From Microbulbifer pacificus (GTDB taxonomy: Bacteria; Pseudomonadota; Gammaproteobacteria; Pseudomonadales; Cellvibrionaceae): DNA of 64,000 nt. Below are positions 7,993 through 16,988 of the stretch, in pieces. Both the position numbers and the translations under genes were made by a program. Numbering within the stretch: position 1 is the first letter of the stretch; every line of letters begins with the position of its first letter. The stretch spans positions 2,410,001-2,474,000 of the forward strand of contig NZ_CP137555.1 in assembly GCF_033723955.1 (NCBI RefSeq). The letters run 5' to 3'. The notes below the pieces were generated by a model, which searched no databases, was not told the DNA's origin, and saw nothing but the letters and a program-made list of their open reading frames with translations.

Positions 7993-9459
7993 TCAGTGCT
8001 GCGGTTTCTCCGGCCGATAGACCCCTACATTCTTGTAGCCTTCATCCAGCAGGTGCGAGGCGTGCAGCTTGCTCATGACACCGCGGGCGCAGTACAGCAG
8101 GTACTGCTTGTCCTTATCCAGGGTTTTGAACGCGGTGCTCAGGCGGTAAAACGGGATCGTCTCCACGCTGGCGTTGTCGAGCTCCAGCGGGTTCACTTCC
8201 TCTTCGGTGGGGTGGCGGATGTCGATGACGATGGCATTGCCGGGCGCGGCGAATTCCTCTACCGCCGGCGCGTCTTCACCGAGGTCTTCCATCACCTCGT
8301 CGATGTTCTGCATCACGCGGTTACCGATGGCGCGGTCGAGCACGGTGAAGTCGAAGCGGGTTTCCTCGTGTTGCACTTTTTCCATCTTCGCGCGCGTAGT
8401 GGGTTTCACCGAGATCACGCCGCAGTACTCGGGCATGTTCGCGGCAAATTCCTCGGTGCCGATCTCGCGCGCGGTGCGGATAATGTCGGTCTTGTCGGAG
8501 GTGATCAGCGGGCGCAGCACCAGGGTGTCGGTGACGCTGTCGATCACCGACAGGTTTTTCAGGGTCTGGCTGGACACCTGGGCGATGGCCTCGCCGGTAA
8601 CCAGGGCATCCACATCCAGCTCCTTGGCGATCACCGAGCCCGCGCGCAGCATCATGCGCTTCAGGGTCACGCCCATGTAGGAGTCGTCGATGCGCTCGAG
8701 GATCTCGGCCACGACTTCGTCAAATGGCACGGTGATGAATTTCACCCGGTGCGAGGCGCCGTATTTTTCCCACAGGTAGAACGCCACTTCCTTTACCCCC
8801 AGCTCGTGCTGGCGCCCACCCAGGTTGAAGAACAGGTAGTGGGTGCGGATACCGCGCTTGATGGTCAAATAACTCGCCACGGTGGAATCGAAGCCGCCAG
8901 AGACCAGCGAGATCACCGGGTCCTGGGTGCCGAGCGGGAAGCCGCCGAGGCCCTGGTGCAGCTGCTCGATCACATTCAGCTTGTCGTGGCGGATTTCCAG
9001 TTTCACGGTGATATCGGGGTTTTTCAGTTTCACCCCGGCGGCGTCCGTATTCATGTTGAGGCCGCCGCCCACGTACTGCTCCACCTCGAGGGACTGGAAG
9101 TCGTGCTTGCCGGTACGCTTGGCCCGCACGCAGAAGGTTTTGCCGCTGAGCTTGTCGCCCCACACCGACAGGGTCTTCTGGTACATGTCGTCCATGTCGC
9201 CCAGGGGGAACTGCTGTACCCGCGCGAAGTTGGCGATGCCGGGGGTGTGCGCCAGCACCTCTTCAATGCGGTCGGAGAGGTGGGCTACGGCGTCCGGCGC
9301 GATCACATCAATTTTTTCCCAGTCCTTGCGCACCTGGATGCGGTCATCGACCCCGCGCAGCAGTTTGCGCAGGTTGTCCGCAAGCTGTCGCGACATGCGC
9401 TTGCGTACCGGGTTGCTCTTGATGGTGATCTCTGGGAAAAACTTGACGACGAAGTGCAT
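7993..9459 (-). CDS. thiI: tRNA 4-thiouridine synthase ThiI with rhodanese domain
   Basis: The product is 488 residues from ATG 9459, matching the roughly 480-residue enterobacterial ThiI; the frame extends further upstream but without homology. The order is a ferredoxin-like plus THUMP region (about 1-170), a PP-loop adenylating domain with SGGFDSTVASY, and a C-terminal rhodanese domain with the persulfide cysteine in LLYCARGVM. The second redox cysteine is in MPEYCGVIS. ThiI adenylates U8 of tRNA and transfers sulfur from IscS to form s4U; the rhodanese domain also serves thiazole formation for thiamine in some bacteria. It is divergent from glnA and shares its intergenic region. Confidence 0.97.
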   Translation of the reverse strand: MHFVVKFFPEITIKSNPVRKRMSRQLADNLRKLLRGVDDRIQVRKDWEKIDVIAPDAVAHLSDRIEEVLAHTPGIANFARVQQFPLGDMDDMYQKTLSVWGDKLSGKTFCVRAKRTGKHDFQSLEVEQYVGGGLNMNTDAAGVKLKNPDITVKLEIRHDKLNVIEQLHQGLGGFPLGTQDPVISLVSGGFDSTVASYLTIKRGIRTHYLFFNLGGRQHELGVKEVAFYLWEKYGASHRVKFITVPFDEVVAEILERIDDSYMGVTLKRMMLRAGSVIAKELDVDALVTGEAIAQVSSQTLKNLSVIDSVTDTLVLRPLITSDKTDIIRTAREIGTEEFAANMPEYCGVISVKPTTRAKMEKVQHEETRFDFTVLDRAIGNRVMQNIDEVMEDLGEDAPAVEEFAAPGNAIVIDIRHPTEEEVNPLELDNASVETIPFYRLSTAFKTLDKDKQYLLYCARGVMSKLHASHLLDEGYKNVGVYRPEKPQH

Positions 9460-9834
9460 AGGGATGTGCCAGAACCGCGATTGACAGAAATGTGAGCCGG
9501 GAACGCGTACACCGCTTCCCGGCAAAGGTGGCGAATTATAAACTCGCCACTGGGAATTTGCTTGCGGCACCAAATTGGTGCTTAACGTGACTTCTCAGCC
9601 CTTAATTGGTGCATATTGCGGTTTGAAAGCACCAATGTTGGGACTATCTTGGGGTTGTCCTGGGAATTGCCCGGCCAGTTTTGTCCCAAATTGGGCCACT
9701 GCCGCCGTATTCAGCACGCCAGTCATCGCCCACAGTCAGTTTGCCCCAATTTGGCACACTCCTTGCTTTTACTGTTGCCACAAGATAAAGCGAATTGGCG
9801 CGACACATAACTTTTTCATTCTTGGAGGACTGCA
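9460..9834. promoter_or_regulatory. thiI-glnA divergent intergenic region with NtrC boxes
   Basis: This 375-bp gap holds no gene. A near-perfect NtrC box GCACCAAATTGGTGC is at 9567-9581, matching the E. coli glnA site pattern GCACC-N5-GGTGC. Weaker half-sites follow at 9606-9613 (TTGGTGCA) and 9629-9634 (GCACCA). CCCAAATTGGG at 9685-9695 is a further, more degenerate palindrome. The arrangement of one strong and several weak sites about 140-200 bp upstream of the sigma-54 start resembles an NtrC enhancer. GGAGG at 9822-9826 is the glnA ribosome-binding site. Confidence 0.85.
9751..9767 (+). promoter_or_regulatory. Sigma-54 promoter of glnA
   Basis: TTGGCACACTCCTTGCT matches the -24/-12 consensus (TGGCAC-N5-TTGC) with the required ten bases between GG (9753-9754) and GC (9765-9766). 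Transcription should start near 9777, about 58 bases before the glnA ATG. Confidence 0.92.
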
Positions 9835-11238
9835 ATGTCAAAGACGCTCGAACTGATCAAAGAGAGCGAAGCCAGATGGGTAGACCTGCGCTTCACTGAT
9901 ACCAAAGGTAAGGAACAACACGTTTCCATTCCTTCTAAGGAAGTGAACGGCGAGTTCTTCGAAGTAGGCAAGATGTTCGATGGTTCCTCCATCGCTGGCT
10001 GGAAGGGCATTAACGAATCCGACATGGTTCTGATGCCGGTTGACGATACCGCATTCCTGGATCCGTTCACCGACGAGCCGACCGTTATCATTCGCTGTAA
10101 CATCGTTGACCCGATCACCGGTCAGGGCTACGAGCGCGACCCGCGTTCCATCGCCATGCGCGCCGAGGAATACCTGAAGTCCACCGGTTACGGTGACAAG
10201 GTTCTGATGGGCCCGGAGCCCGAGTTCTTCGTATTTGACGACATCACCTGGGGTGCCGAAATGGGCGGCGCCTTCTACAAGATCAACTCCCAGGAAGCGG
10301 CCTGGTCTTCTGGCGCCAGCTATGCCGAAGGCAACATGGGTCACCGTCCGGGCATTAAAGGCGGCTACTTCCCGGTTCCGCCCGTCGACTCCCTGCACGA
10401 CATCCGCGCTGCCATGTGTGCCGCGATGGAGCAGATGGGTCTGGAAATTGAAGTACACCACCACGAAGTGGGTACCGCTGGCCAGTGTGAAATCGGCGTT
10501 GGCGCCAACACCCTGACCAAAAAGGCTGACGAAGTTCAGATCCTGAAGTACGCGGTGCACAACGTGGCCCACGCTTACGGCAAAACCGCCACCTTCATGC
10601 CCAAGCCGCTGGTAGGTGACAACGGTTCCGGTATGCACGTACACCAGTCCTTCAGCAAGGACGGCGTGAACCAGTTCGCCGGTGACGCCTACGCTGGCCT
10701 GTCTGAAACTGCCCTGTTCTACATCGGCGGTATCATCAAGCACGCGCGCGCTCTGAACGCCATCTGTAACCCGGGCACCAACTCCTACAAGCGTCTGGTT
10801 CCTGGCTTCGAAGCACCGGTAATCCTGGCCTACTCCGCGCGCAACCGCTCTGCGTCCATCCGCATTCCGTTTGTGCCGAGCCCGAAAGGCAAGCGTATCG
10901 AAACCCGCTTCCCGGACCCGATCGCCAACCCCTACCTGGCCTTCGCTGCACTGCTGATGGCTGGTCTCGACGGCGTGAAGAACAAGATCCACCCCGGCGA
11001 CCCGGCGGACAAAGATCTGTACGACCTGGAGCCGGAAGAGCTGGCCGAGTACCCGACCGTTGCTTCCAGCCTGGAACAGGCCCTGGACGCACTGGATCAG
11101 GACCGCGCCTTCCTGACCGAGGGTGGCGTATTCACTGACGACGCCATCGACGCCTTCATCGCCCTGAAGCGTGACGAAGTACAGCGTGTGAACATGACCA
11201 CTCACCCGGTCGAGTTCGAAATGTACTACTCCTGCTAA
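9835..11238 (+). CDS. glnA: Glutamine synthetase type I
   Basis: The product is 467 residues, close to the 469 of E. coli GlnA. The N-terminal beta-grasp and catalytic barrel motifs are present: [19 protein letters not shown], the metal/ATP motif [13 protein letters not shown], and NRSASIRIP. The adenylylation tyrosine is in [11 protein letters not shown] (Tyr396), so activity should be controlled by GlnE/GlnB. The enzyme makes glutamine from glutamate, ammonia and ATP in the cytoplasm as a dodecamer. It has its own sigma-54 promoter with NtrC boxes and a terminator, so it can be induced separately from ntrBC downstream. Confidence 0.99.
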   Translation: MSKTLELIKESEARWVDLRFTDTKGKEQHVSIPSKEVNGEFFEVGKMFDGSSIAGWKGINESDMVLMPVDDTAFLDPFTDEPTVIIRCNIVDPITGQGYERDPRSIAMRAEEYLKSTGYGDKVLMGPEPEFFVFDDITWGAEMGGAFYKINSQEAAWSSGASYAEGNMGHRPGIKGGYFPVPPVDSLHDIRAAMCAAMEQMGLEIEVHHHEVGTAGQCEIGVGANTLTKKADEVQILKYAVHNVAHAYGKTATFMPKPLVGDNGSGMHVHQSFSKDGVNQFAGDAYAGLSETALFYIGGIIKHARALNAICNPGTNSYKRLVPGFEAPVILAYSARNRSASIRIPFVPSPKGKRIETRFPDPIANPYLAFAALLMAGLDGVKNKIHPGDPADKDLYDLEPEELAEYPTVASSLEQALDALDQDRAFLTEGGVFTDDAIDAFIALKRDEVQRVNMTTHPVEFEMYYSC

Positions 11239-11302
11239 TTCGCAGGTATCATCGCGGCACCGCCCCGGCTTTTGATATGAGGGCGGCGCAAAGATGACGA
11301 GA

Positions 11303-11334
11303 AAGCCCGCACTTCGGTGTGGGCTTTTTTTTTG
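11303..11334 (+). terminator. glnA terminator with UUCG loop
   Basis: A 10-bp stem (11303-11312 with 11317-11326, one G-T pair) closed by the stable TTCG tetraloop is followed by nine T residues. Confidence 0.95.
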
Positions 11335-11394
11335 CGACGCAGATGGCTAGCCTTAGCATTGCAACAGAACACAAAAAGTGAGGCAGGATTGCCC

Positions 11395-12081
11395 ATGAAC
11401 AAATGGTCCATCAAAAAATGGTTGCTCCCGCTGGTATTGGTGCTGGCGGTGCCGGCGATGGCGCTGCAGGATTCGGGCGCGCAATCGGGTGCGGAGGATG
11501 ACAAATCCTCCAGTGGCACCAGTGTCTACAAGATCGTCGGTCCCGACGGTCGGGTCACGTTCAGTGATACCGCACCCGCGGGTTCCAGGGCGGAGAAGGT
11601 CAAGATAGGCCCCACCAACGTGCAGCCGATTGCGCTGCCCGTGCCCCTGCCGGTGCGCAAGCTGTCCCCCCGCAGTGACGAGGATCGCGGCGACCTGGGG
11701 CCGGTGAATTTCGCCATCGTCAGCCCGTCCAACGATGCCACCATCCCGCCGGGGCAGCGCTTTATCGTGCTGCAGGTGGCGCTGGAACCGGTGCCCCGCG
11801 ACGGTTATGCCTTCTACGCGGTGATCGACGGTCAGCGCTGGTCCGGCACTTCTTCCGGCACCAGCCTGGATATCTCCGCGCTGGAGCGCGGTTCTCACAC
11901 CATCCAGGCGGTGTTGCTGGATGCCAGCGGTCGGCCACTGGCGCAGTCGCAGATGATCCAGGTGCATGTAAAGCGTCCCGGCGGCCAGATCCCGGATTTC
12001 CCCGCGGAGCAGGCCCCGCAGATGCCCAAAATGCCCCAGGCACCGGGTGTTGCCAATCCACCGAAACCCCAGCCACGCTGA
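11395..12081 (+). CDS. DUF4124 domain secreted protein
   Basis: A 228-residue protein starting at ATG 11395 behind GAGGCAGGA. A signal peptide (about 1-23) is followed by a short acidic spacer and a DUF4124 motif (VYKIVGPDGRVTFSDTAP, about 43-60). A beta-sandwich-like segment follows (VSPSNDATIPPGQRFIVLQ to IQVHVKRPG), then a Pro/Met/Gln-rich tail. A DUF4124 gene between glnA and ntrB is a recurrent gammaproteobacterial arrangement, yet the product is exported and so cannot take part directly in cytoplasmic Ntr signalling. No function is known to me. It sits alone between the glnA terminator and the ntrB promoter region. Confidence 0.85.
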   Translation: MNKWSIKKWLLPLVLVLAVPAMALQDSGAQSGAEDDKSSSGTSVYKIVGPDGRVTFSDTAPAGSRAEKVKIGPTNVQPIALPVPLPVRKLSPRSDEDRGDLGPVNFAIVSPSNDATIPPGQRFIVLQVALEPVPRDGYAFYAVIDGQRWSGTSSGTSLDISALERGSHTIQAVLLDASGRPLAQSQMIQVHVKRPGGQIPDFPAEQAPQMPKMPQAPGVANPPKPQPR

Positions 12082-12419
12082 TACGCGCCGCCGGTTTCGC
12101 CGGGCGCCATCTTCGGCGTCCGGCACTACGTCCCCTCCTCTTTCCCTTCCTCCATCTCAGTCATTCTTCTCAGTCATTTCGCCGCCATGCTGCCGCGCCT
12201 GGCGCCGCTTCTGTCTGCGTGCCCAATTGTGAGCGGCATATCTGGCTATTTTTCGATCGTCGCACCATAATGGTGCGCAATATGGCGGTATCTTTTCTCG
12301 GTGCCCCTGAAAGTTTCCTGTGAATCCGGTTTATGCGCCATTTTGGTTTGCTTTTTGCACTGCCATTAGGCGAACCGGAGAAGTGAACCAAATCGCAACT
12401 CGCAACCTCGGAAGACCGA
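12082..12419. promoter_or_regulatory. ntrB upstream region: NtrC box and sigma-54-like element
   Basis: A 338-bp gap with no gene. It contains a perfect NtrC palindrome GCACCATAATGGTGC at 12262-12276. A sigma-54-like element TTGGTTTGCTTTTTGCA at 12343-12359 has GG (12345-12346) and GC (12357-12358) exactly ten bases apart; its -12 half is strong and its -24 half (TTT for CAC) is weak. Together they suggest autoregulation of ntrBC by NtrC. Confidence 0.75.
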
Positions 12420-13493
12420 ATGCTCAACGATCGCCAGTTACGCCTGCTGCTGGACAACCTAACGTCGGCTGTCTTGGTGCTCGATGAAAACCTGTCGCTG
12501 TGTTACCTCAACTCGGCGGCAGAAGACCTGGTGGCAGCCTCCAGCGCCCGCGCCATCGGCCTGCCGCTGGACGAGGTAGTGCGGGAATCCCGCTCCCCGG
12601 AACAGGCGCTGCGCGCAGCGCTGGCCACCGGTGAGAAGTACACCGTGCGCCGCGCCCTGTGGTTTCTGCACAACCTGGAAGAGTGCACCGTGGACTACTC
12701 GGTGACGCCGCTTACGGATCTCGGCCTGCTGCTGCTGGAAGTCCAGTCCATGGACCGCCTGCTGCGCATCGCCCGCGAGGACGCGCTGCTCTCCGCCCAG
12801 GAGACCACCCGCAACCTGGTGCGGGGCATGGCCCACGAGGTGAAAAATCCCCTCGGCGGAATTCGCGGAGCGGCACAGTTGCTGCAACGGGAGTTGAAGG
12901 ATCTGGGTGACGATGGTCTCGGGGAGTACACCCAGATCATCATCGAGGAGGCGGATCGCCTGCGCAATCTGGTGGACCGCATGCTCGGCCCGCGCAAGCC
13001 GGTGAAGCTGCAGCCGGTGAATGTGCATTCGATCACCGAGCGGGTGGCGCAGCTGATCGAGGCGGAGTGCGATGGCGCGCTGGAAATCAAGCGCGATTAC
13101 GATCCCTCGATTCCGGATATTCCGGCGGACAGCGAACAGCTGATCCAGGCGGTGCTGAATATCGCCCGCAACGCCATGCAGGCCATTGCCGAGAATATCG
13201 GGCTGGCGGAGGGTGAGCTCACCATTCGCACCCGGGTGCAGCGACAGTTCACCATCGGCCGTCGCCACTGCGCGCTGGTGTGCCGTATCGACGTGGTCGA
13301 CAACGGCCCGGGGATTCCGGAAGACATCCGCGAGCGAATTTTTTACCCGATGATTTCCGGGCGCGCCGAGGGCTCGGGGCTGGGGCTTTCCATTTCCCAG
13401 CACATCATCAACCAGCACCGGGGGCTCATCAAATGTGAGAGCCGCCCGGGACTGACCGAATTCCAGATTTATCTGCCGCTGGCCAACGATTAG
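12420..13493 (+). CDS. glnL: Nitrogen regulation sensor kinase NtrB
   Basis: This 357-residue soluble kinase (NtrB/GlnL) has an N-terminal PAS domain (about 5-115) and a HisKA domain with RGMAHEVKNPLGG; the histidine is residue 139, the same number as in E. coli NtrB. The HATPase motifs NIARNAM, DNGPGIPE and GSGLGLSI follow. It phosphorylates or dephosphorylates NtrC according to the PII (GlnB) uridylylation state. The ntrC gene follows after about 70 bp in the same direction. No membrane segment is present, as expected. Confidence 0.98.
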   Translation: MLNDRQLRLLLDNLTSAVLVLDENLSLCYLNSAAEDLVAASSARAIGLPLDEVVRESRSPEQALRAALATGEKYTVRRALWFLHNLEECTVDYSVTPLTDLGLLLLEVQSMDRLLRIAREDALLSAQETTRNLVRGMAHEVKNPLGGIRGAAQLLQRELKDLGDDGLGEYTQIIIEEADRLRNLVDRMLGPRKPVKLQPVNVHSITERVAQLIEAECDGALEIKRDYDPSIPDIPADSEQLIQAVLNIARNAMQAIAENIGLAEGELTIRTRVQRQFTIGRRHCALVCRIDVVDNGPGIPEDIRERIFYPMISGRAEGSGLGLSISQHIINQHRGLIKCESRPGLTEFQIYLPLAND

Positions 13494-13562
13494 GGGCCGG
13501 CGGGGACGAGAACCAGTAGTACGAAAATTATTAGAAAGTAATCACAGAGCCGGAAAATTATT

Positions 13563-14975
13563 ATGAACAATCGCGTATGGATCATTGATGACGACCGCTC
13601 CATCCGCTGGGTGCTGGAGCGCGCCCTTTCCCGGGCGGGTATCGACACAACCTGTTACGAAAATGGCGATCGCGCGCTGGACGATTTTTACAGCGAATCA
13701 CCGGATGTGGTGATCAGCGATATTCGTATGCCCGGTTCCGATGGCTTCAAACTGCTGCAGCGCTTCCAGGCCGAACGCCCGTCGCTGCCGATCATCATCA
13801 TGACCGCGCACTCGGACCTCGACAGCGCGGTGGCGGCCTACCAGGGCGGTGCCTTCGAATATCTGCCGAAACCCTTTGACGTGGACGAGGCGGTAGCGGT
13901 GACCCGCCGCGCGCTGGCCCACGCCAATGAACAGCAGCCGGAAGAGCCGGTGGTGATCGAAAACGGCACCGGCAACAAGGAGATCATCGGCGAGGCGCCG
14001 GCGATGCAGGAGGTGTTCCGCGCGATCGGCCGTCTGTCCCACTCCAATATCACCGTGCTGATCAACGGCGAATCCGGTACCGGTAAGGAACTGGTGGCGG
14101 CGGCGCTGCACAACCACAGCCCGCGCAAGAGCCAGCCATTTATCGCATTGAACATGGCGGCGATTCCCCGGGACCTGATGGAGTCCGAGCTGTTCGGCCA
14201 CGAGAAAGGTGCCTTCACCGGCGCCAGCGCCCAGCGCGCCGGCCGCTTCGAGCAGGCCAACGGCGGCACGCTGTTCCTGGATGAAATCGGGGATATGCCC
14301 GCGGAGACTCAGACCCGTCTGCTCCGGGTGCTTGCAGACGGGGAGTTCTACCGGGTGGGCGGCCACACCCCGGTAAAAGTGGATGTGCGTATCATCGCCG
14401 CCACTCACCAGAATCTCGAGCGTCTCGTCGAGCAGCACAAATTCCGCGAAGACCTTTTCCACCGTCTCAACGTTATCCGCATCCATATCCCGCGTCTCGC
14501 CGATCGCCGCGAAGACATTCCCCGCCTGGTGCGACACTTCTTCAATATCGCCGCCAAGGATCTCGGGGTGGAACCGAAAATCCTGCTCAAGGACACCGAG
14601 GAATACCTCTCCGGCCTCGGCTGGCCCGGTAACGTGCGCCAGCTGGAAAACACCTGCCGCTGGATCACCGTGATGGCCTCTGGCCGCGAAGTGCACATCG
14701 ACGACCTGCCGCCGGAGCTGCACCAGCAGAGCGCCAGCAGCGAAGTGCCGCAGGACTGGCAGAAAGCCCTGCGCCTGTGGGCCGATCAGGCGCTCGCCAC
14801 CGGCCAGCGGGAAATCCTCGGCCAGGCCGTGCCGGCGTTCGAGCGCGCGCTGATCGAAATCGCCCTCAAGCACACCGCCGGTCGCAAACGCGACGCCGCC
14901 GAACTGCTGGGCTGGGGGCGCAACACCCTCACCCGCAAGCTGAAAGAACTGGGCATGGGCGGCGGCGAGGACTGA
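13563..14975 (+). CDS. glnG: Nitrogen regulator NtrC, sigma-54 activator
   Basis: A 470-residue NtrC-family activator. The receiver domain has Asp53 in VISDIRMPG. The AAA+ domain has Walker A GESGTGKE (169-176), the sigma-54-contacting GAFTGA loop (216-221), Walker [12 protein letters not shown] and an arginine-finger region. The C-terminal Fis-type helix-turn-helix is [19 protein letters not shown]. Phosphorylated by NtrB, it oligomerises on boxes such as those at 9567 and 12262 and opens the sigma-54 promoter of glnA. Family length is about 470, so it is complete. Confidence 0.99.
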   Translation: MNNRVWIIDDDRSIRWVLERALSRAGIDTTCYENGDRALDDFYSESPDVVISDIRMPGSDGFKLLQRFQAERPSLPIIIMTAHSDLDSAVAAYQGGAFEYLPKPFDVDEAVAVTRRALAHANEQQPEEPVVIENGTGNKEIIGEAPAMQEVFRAIGRLSHSNITVLINGESGTGKELVAAALHNHSPRKSQPFIALNMAAIPRDLMESELFGHEKGAFTGASAQRAGRFEQANGGTLFLDEIGDMPAETQTRLLRVLADGEFYRVGGHTPVKVDVRIIAATHQNLERLVEQHKFREDLFHRLNVIRIHIPRLADRREDIPRLVRHFFNIAAKDLGVEPKILLKDTEEYLSGLGWPGNVRQLENTCRWITVMASGREVHIDDLPPELHQQSASSEVPQDWQKALRLWADQALATGQREILGQAVPAFERALIEIALKHTAGRKRDAAELLGWGRNTLTRKLKELGMGGGED

Positions 14976-15004
14976 CAGCCGCCACCTCCGGCGATATCAT
15001 TGCC

Positions 15005-15030
15005 ACGGGCACCCTCGGGTGCCCGTTTTC
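15005..15030 (+). terminator. ntrBC terminator
   Basis: The self-complementary stretch 15005-15026 (ACGGGCACC paired with GGTGCCCGT around a small loop) is followed by TTTTC, just downstream of the ntrC stop. Confidence 0.8.
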
Positions 15031-15120
15031 ATTTGCGCGCTGTCGGCCAGAGGCCGCGCCGTATCCATCTCTGCTTTAATGCCAGATAGCTACCCACAAG
15101 TATTGATCCCGGAGTCTTTC

Positions 15121-15462
15121 ATGAGTGACCTCCCCCACTGTCCCAAGTGCCAGTCGACCTATACCTACGAAGACCGCAACCTGTTTGTGTGTCCGGAATG
15201 CGGGCACGAGTGGTCGGCGCAGCAGGGTGCGTCGGACGCCGATGACGGCCTGGTAATTAAAGACGCCAACGGCAATCTGCTGGCCGACGGCGACACCGTG
15301 ACCGTGATCAAAGACCTCAAGGTCAAGGGTTCGTCACTGGTGGTGAAAGTGGGCACCAAGGTGAAGAATATTCGCCTGGTCGAGGGGGACCACGATATCG
15401 ACTGCAAAGTGGACGGTATCGGCCCGATGAAACTGAAATCTGAATTCGTCAAAAAAGCCTGA
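15121..15462 (+). CDS. YjdM/PhnA family zinc-ribbon protein
   Basis: A 113-residue protein from ATG 15121 (GGAG just upstream). The N-terminus is a zinc ribbon with CPKC (7-10) and CPEC (24-27), followed by a small beta-rich PhnA domain ([23 protein letters not shown]). The family is widespread and named after the phn operon neighbour in E. coli, but it is not phosphonoacetate hydrolase; the cellular role is uncertain. It stands alone between the ntrC terminator and a membrane-protein gene. Confidence 0.93.
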   Translation: MSDLPHCPKCQSTYTYEDRNLFVCPECGHEWSAQQGASDADDGLVIKDANGNLLADGDTVTVIKDLKVKGSSLVVKVGTKVKNIRLVEGDHDIDCKVDGIGPMKLKSEFVKKA

Positions 15463-15471
15463 TTCCCCGCG

Positions 15472-15499
15472 CTGCCGGCGGAGAACAATTCGCCGGCAG
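15472..15499. terminator. Hairpin after the YjdM gene, possible terminator
   Basis: Nine perfectly paired bases (15472-15480 with 15491-15499) surround a ten-base loop. No T-run follows, so this may be a stabilising 3' hairpin rather than a full terminator. Confidence 0.4.
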
Positions 15500-15555
15500 A
15501 TCGCTCTGCGCTGGTCCAGACTTGCCCATAACCACGGGGTTTTTCTGGAACATAC

Positions 15556-16365
15556 ATGGCCATAACGAGGTCGTTTTCTGATTTATCGCTGACCGGGGTG
15601 TATTTCGCTTCCATCCTGCTGGTGCTTGCAGCTCTCGCCTGCGGTTACCTGGTGGGGCGCCGGCTCGGGAGAAGCCGCAAAGGTCACCGGGATGATCCCT
15701 CCATGGGCAGTGCGGTGGCCGCCACTCTCGGTCTACTGGCTTTCATGCTGGCACTCACCTTCAATATGACCGCCGACCGTTTCGGCCACCGCAAGGCGCT
15801 GCTGCTGGAAGAGGTCAATGCCATCGGCACCACCTACCTGCGCACGGATTTTCTGCGCGCGGACAATCGCGCGCGCGCGCGCCAACTGTTGCTTGATTAC
15901 ACAACCTTGCGCGGTTTTGACCCGCACACGATGAGTGCGGAGGATTTTCTGCATGACATCCGCCGCAGTGAGCAAATCCAGCGCGAGCTGTGGCAGCTGG
16001 TGGAGAAGGAAATAGCCGCTGGTACCGAAAGCGTTCGCCTGCGCGCCTTCTACGAACCGCTGAATCAGGTCATCGACCTGCACACCTCACGCCTGCAGGT
16101 GGGCATGGAATACCAGGTGCCGGCGCCCATCTGGGCGGCGCTCTATGCGATTACCGCGCTGGCGGTGTTTGGCATTGGCTTTCAGCTGGGGGTCAGTGGC
16201 AGCGGCTCGAAACTGGTGGCACTGGCAATGGCCATGGCATTTGCGCTGGTGATCCTGCTGATTGCAGATCTCGACCGCGCCGGCGAGGGGATGCTGGTAG
16301 TGGACCAGGCGCCGATGAAGAGCCTGGCCAGGCAGATGAAAGAGAGTGGCGACGGCACACGATAA
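15556..16365 (+). CDS. DUF4239-like (bestrophin-like) membrane protein
   Basis: A 269-residue inner-membrane protein with about four transmembrane segments: near 13-33, 54-70, 190-210 and 218-235. A cytoplasmic or periplasmic helical segment (80-180) between the pairs contains LLEEVNAIGTTYLRTDFL and a later YEPLNQVIDLHTSRL. This 2+2 arrangement and the EVNAIGTTYLR motif resemble DUF4239, a bestrophin-like family. Transport or channel activity is only suggested by the fold. It converges on the DUF3833 gene with a 22-base gap and no obvious terminator. Confidence 0.7.
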   Translation: MAITRSFSDLSLTGVYFASILLVLAALACGYLVGRRLGRSRKGHRDDPSMGSAVAATLGLLAFMLALTFNMTADRFGHRKALLLEEVNAIGTTYLRTDFLRADNRARARQLLLDYTTLRGFDPHTMSAEDFLHDIRRSEQIQRELWQLVEKEIAAGTESVRLRAFYEPLNQVIDLHTSRLQVGMEYQVPAPIWAALYAITALAVFGIGFQLGVSGSGSKLVALAMAMAFALVILLIADLDRAGEGMLVVDQAPMKSLARQMKESGDGTR

Positions 16366-16387
16366 GGTTGCCGCTACAAGGAAGTGC

Positions 16388-16933
16388 TCACAGCTTCACG
16401 ATCGTCAGCGTGATGGCGCCGATGTCAAAGCCCCATTTGCTCAGGTCCGATTCTCCGATCAGGGTATGGTCGTCAATCAAGTACATGCGATCGTCGACGC
16501 TGATATTGATCGTGCGCCCACCGTAGGGTACTTGCAGGACATAGCCGATGAAGGCGCTGTTGCCGCTCACCGCCAGGTGCGCTTCACCCACTACATCTTC
16601 CGCACGCCCGATATAGTGGCGCTCATTGCCGCTTGCTTGTCGAAATTCCAGCTGCCAGTTGCGGTATTGAATTTCGCCGTCATCAAACTCGAATTTTTCT
16701 GCCAGCAACCCGCGCCCACTGCTCCAGGTTCCATTTAGTGTCGCCGTAAATCGCCGGGTTACCTTGCCCGCGCGGTTTTTCACGATACCGTGCGCGCGCA
16801 ATGGACCATTGAAAAATTGCTCGGGTGTGAACAGCGGCGTGTTGCCGGCATAGTCTTCAACTGCCGGCCCACTGCAGGCCTGCAATAGTGGCAGTGTCAT
16901 GGCCAATAACAGGGAGAGAGCGACTCGTATCAT
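16388..16933 (-). CDS. DUF3833 family lipoprotein
   Basis: A 181-residue protein from ATG 16933; the frame is open upstream but the signal sequence begins here. The lipobox LLQAC puts the acylated cysteine at about 20. The mature part has the DUF3833 pattern: FFNGPLRAHGIVKNRAGKV, FTATLNGTW, LAEKFEFDDGEIQYRNW and a long beta-rich C-terminus. It probably sits in the outer or inner membrane facing the periplasm. The family is of unknown function and resembles a small lipocalin-like barrel. Transcribed alone or read through from the exporter gene 55 bp upstream. Confidence 0.85.
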   Translation of the reverse strand: MIRVALSLLLAMTLPLLQACSGPAVEDYAGNTPLFTPEQFFNGPLRAHGIVKNRAGKVTRRFTATLNGTWSSGRGLLAEKFEFDDGEIQYRNWQLEFRQASGNERHYIGRAEDVVGEAHLAVSGNSAFIGYVLQVPYGGRTINISVDDRMYLIDDHTLIGESDLSKWGFDIGAITLTIVKL

Positions 16934-16988
16934 GGGAACACCTGTGTGCGTTGAGTTCCCGTTGATACGAGTCGCGCGTGCGGATAGA

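Noticed and set aside
7951..9495. A 514-codon open frame on the plus strand
   Set aside because: It is antisense to thiI, which has all catalytic motifs.
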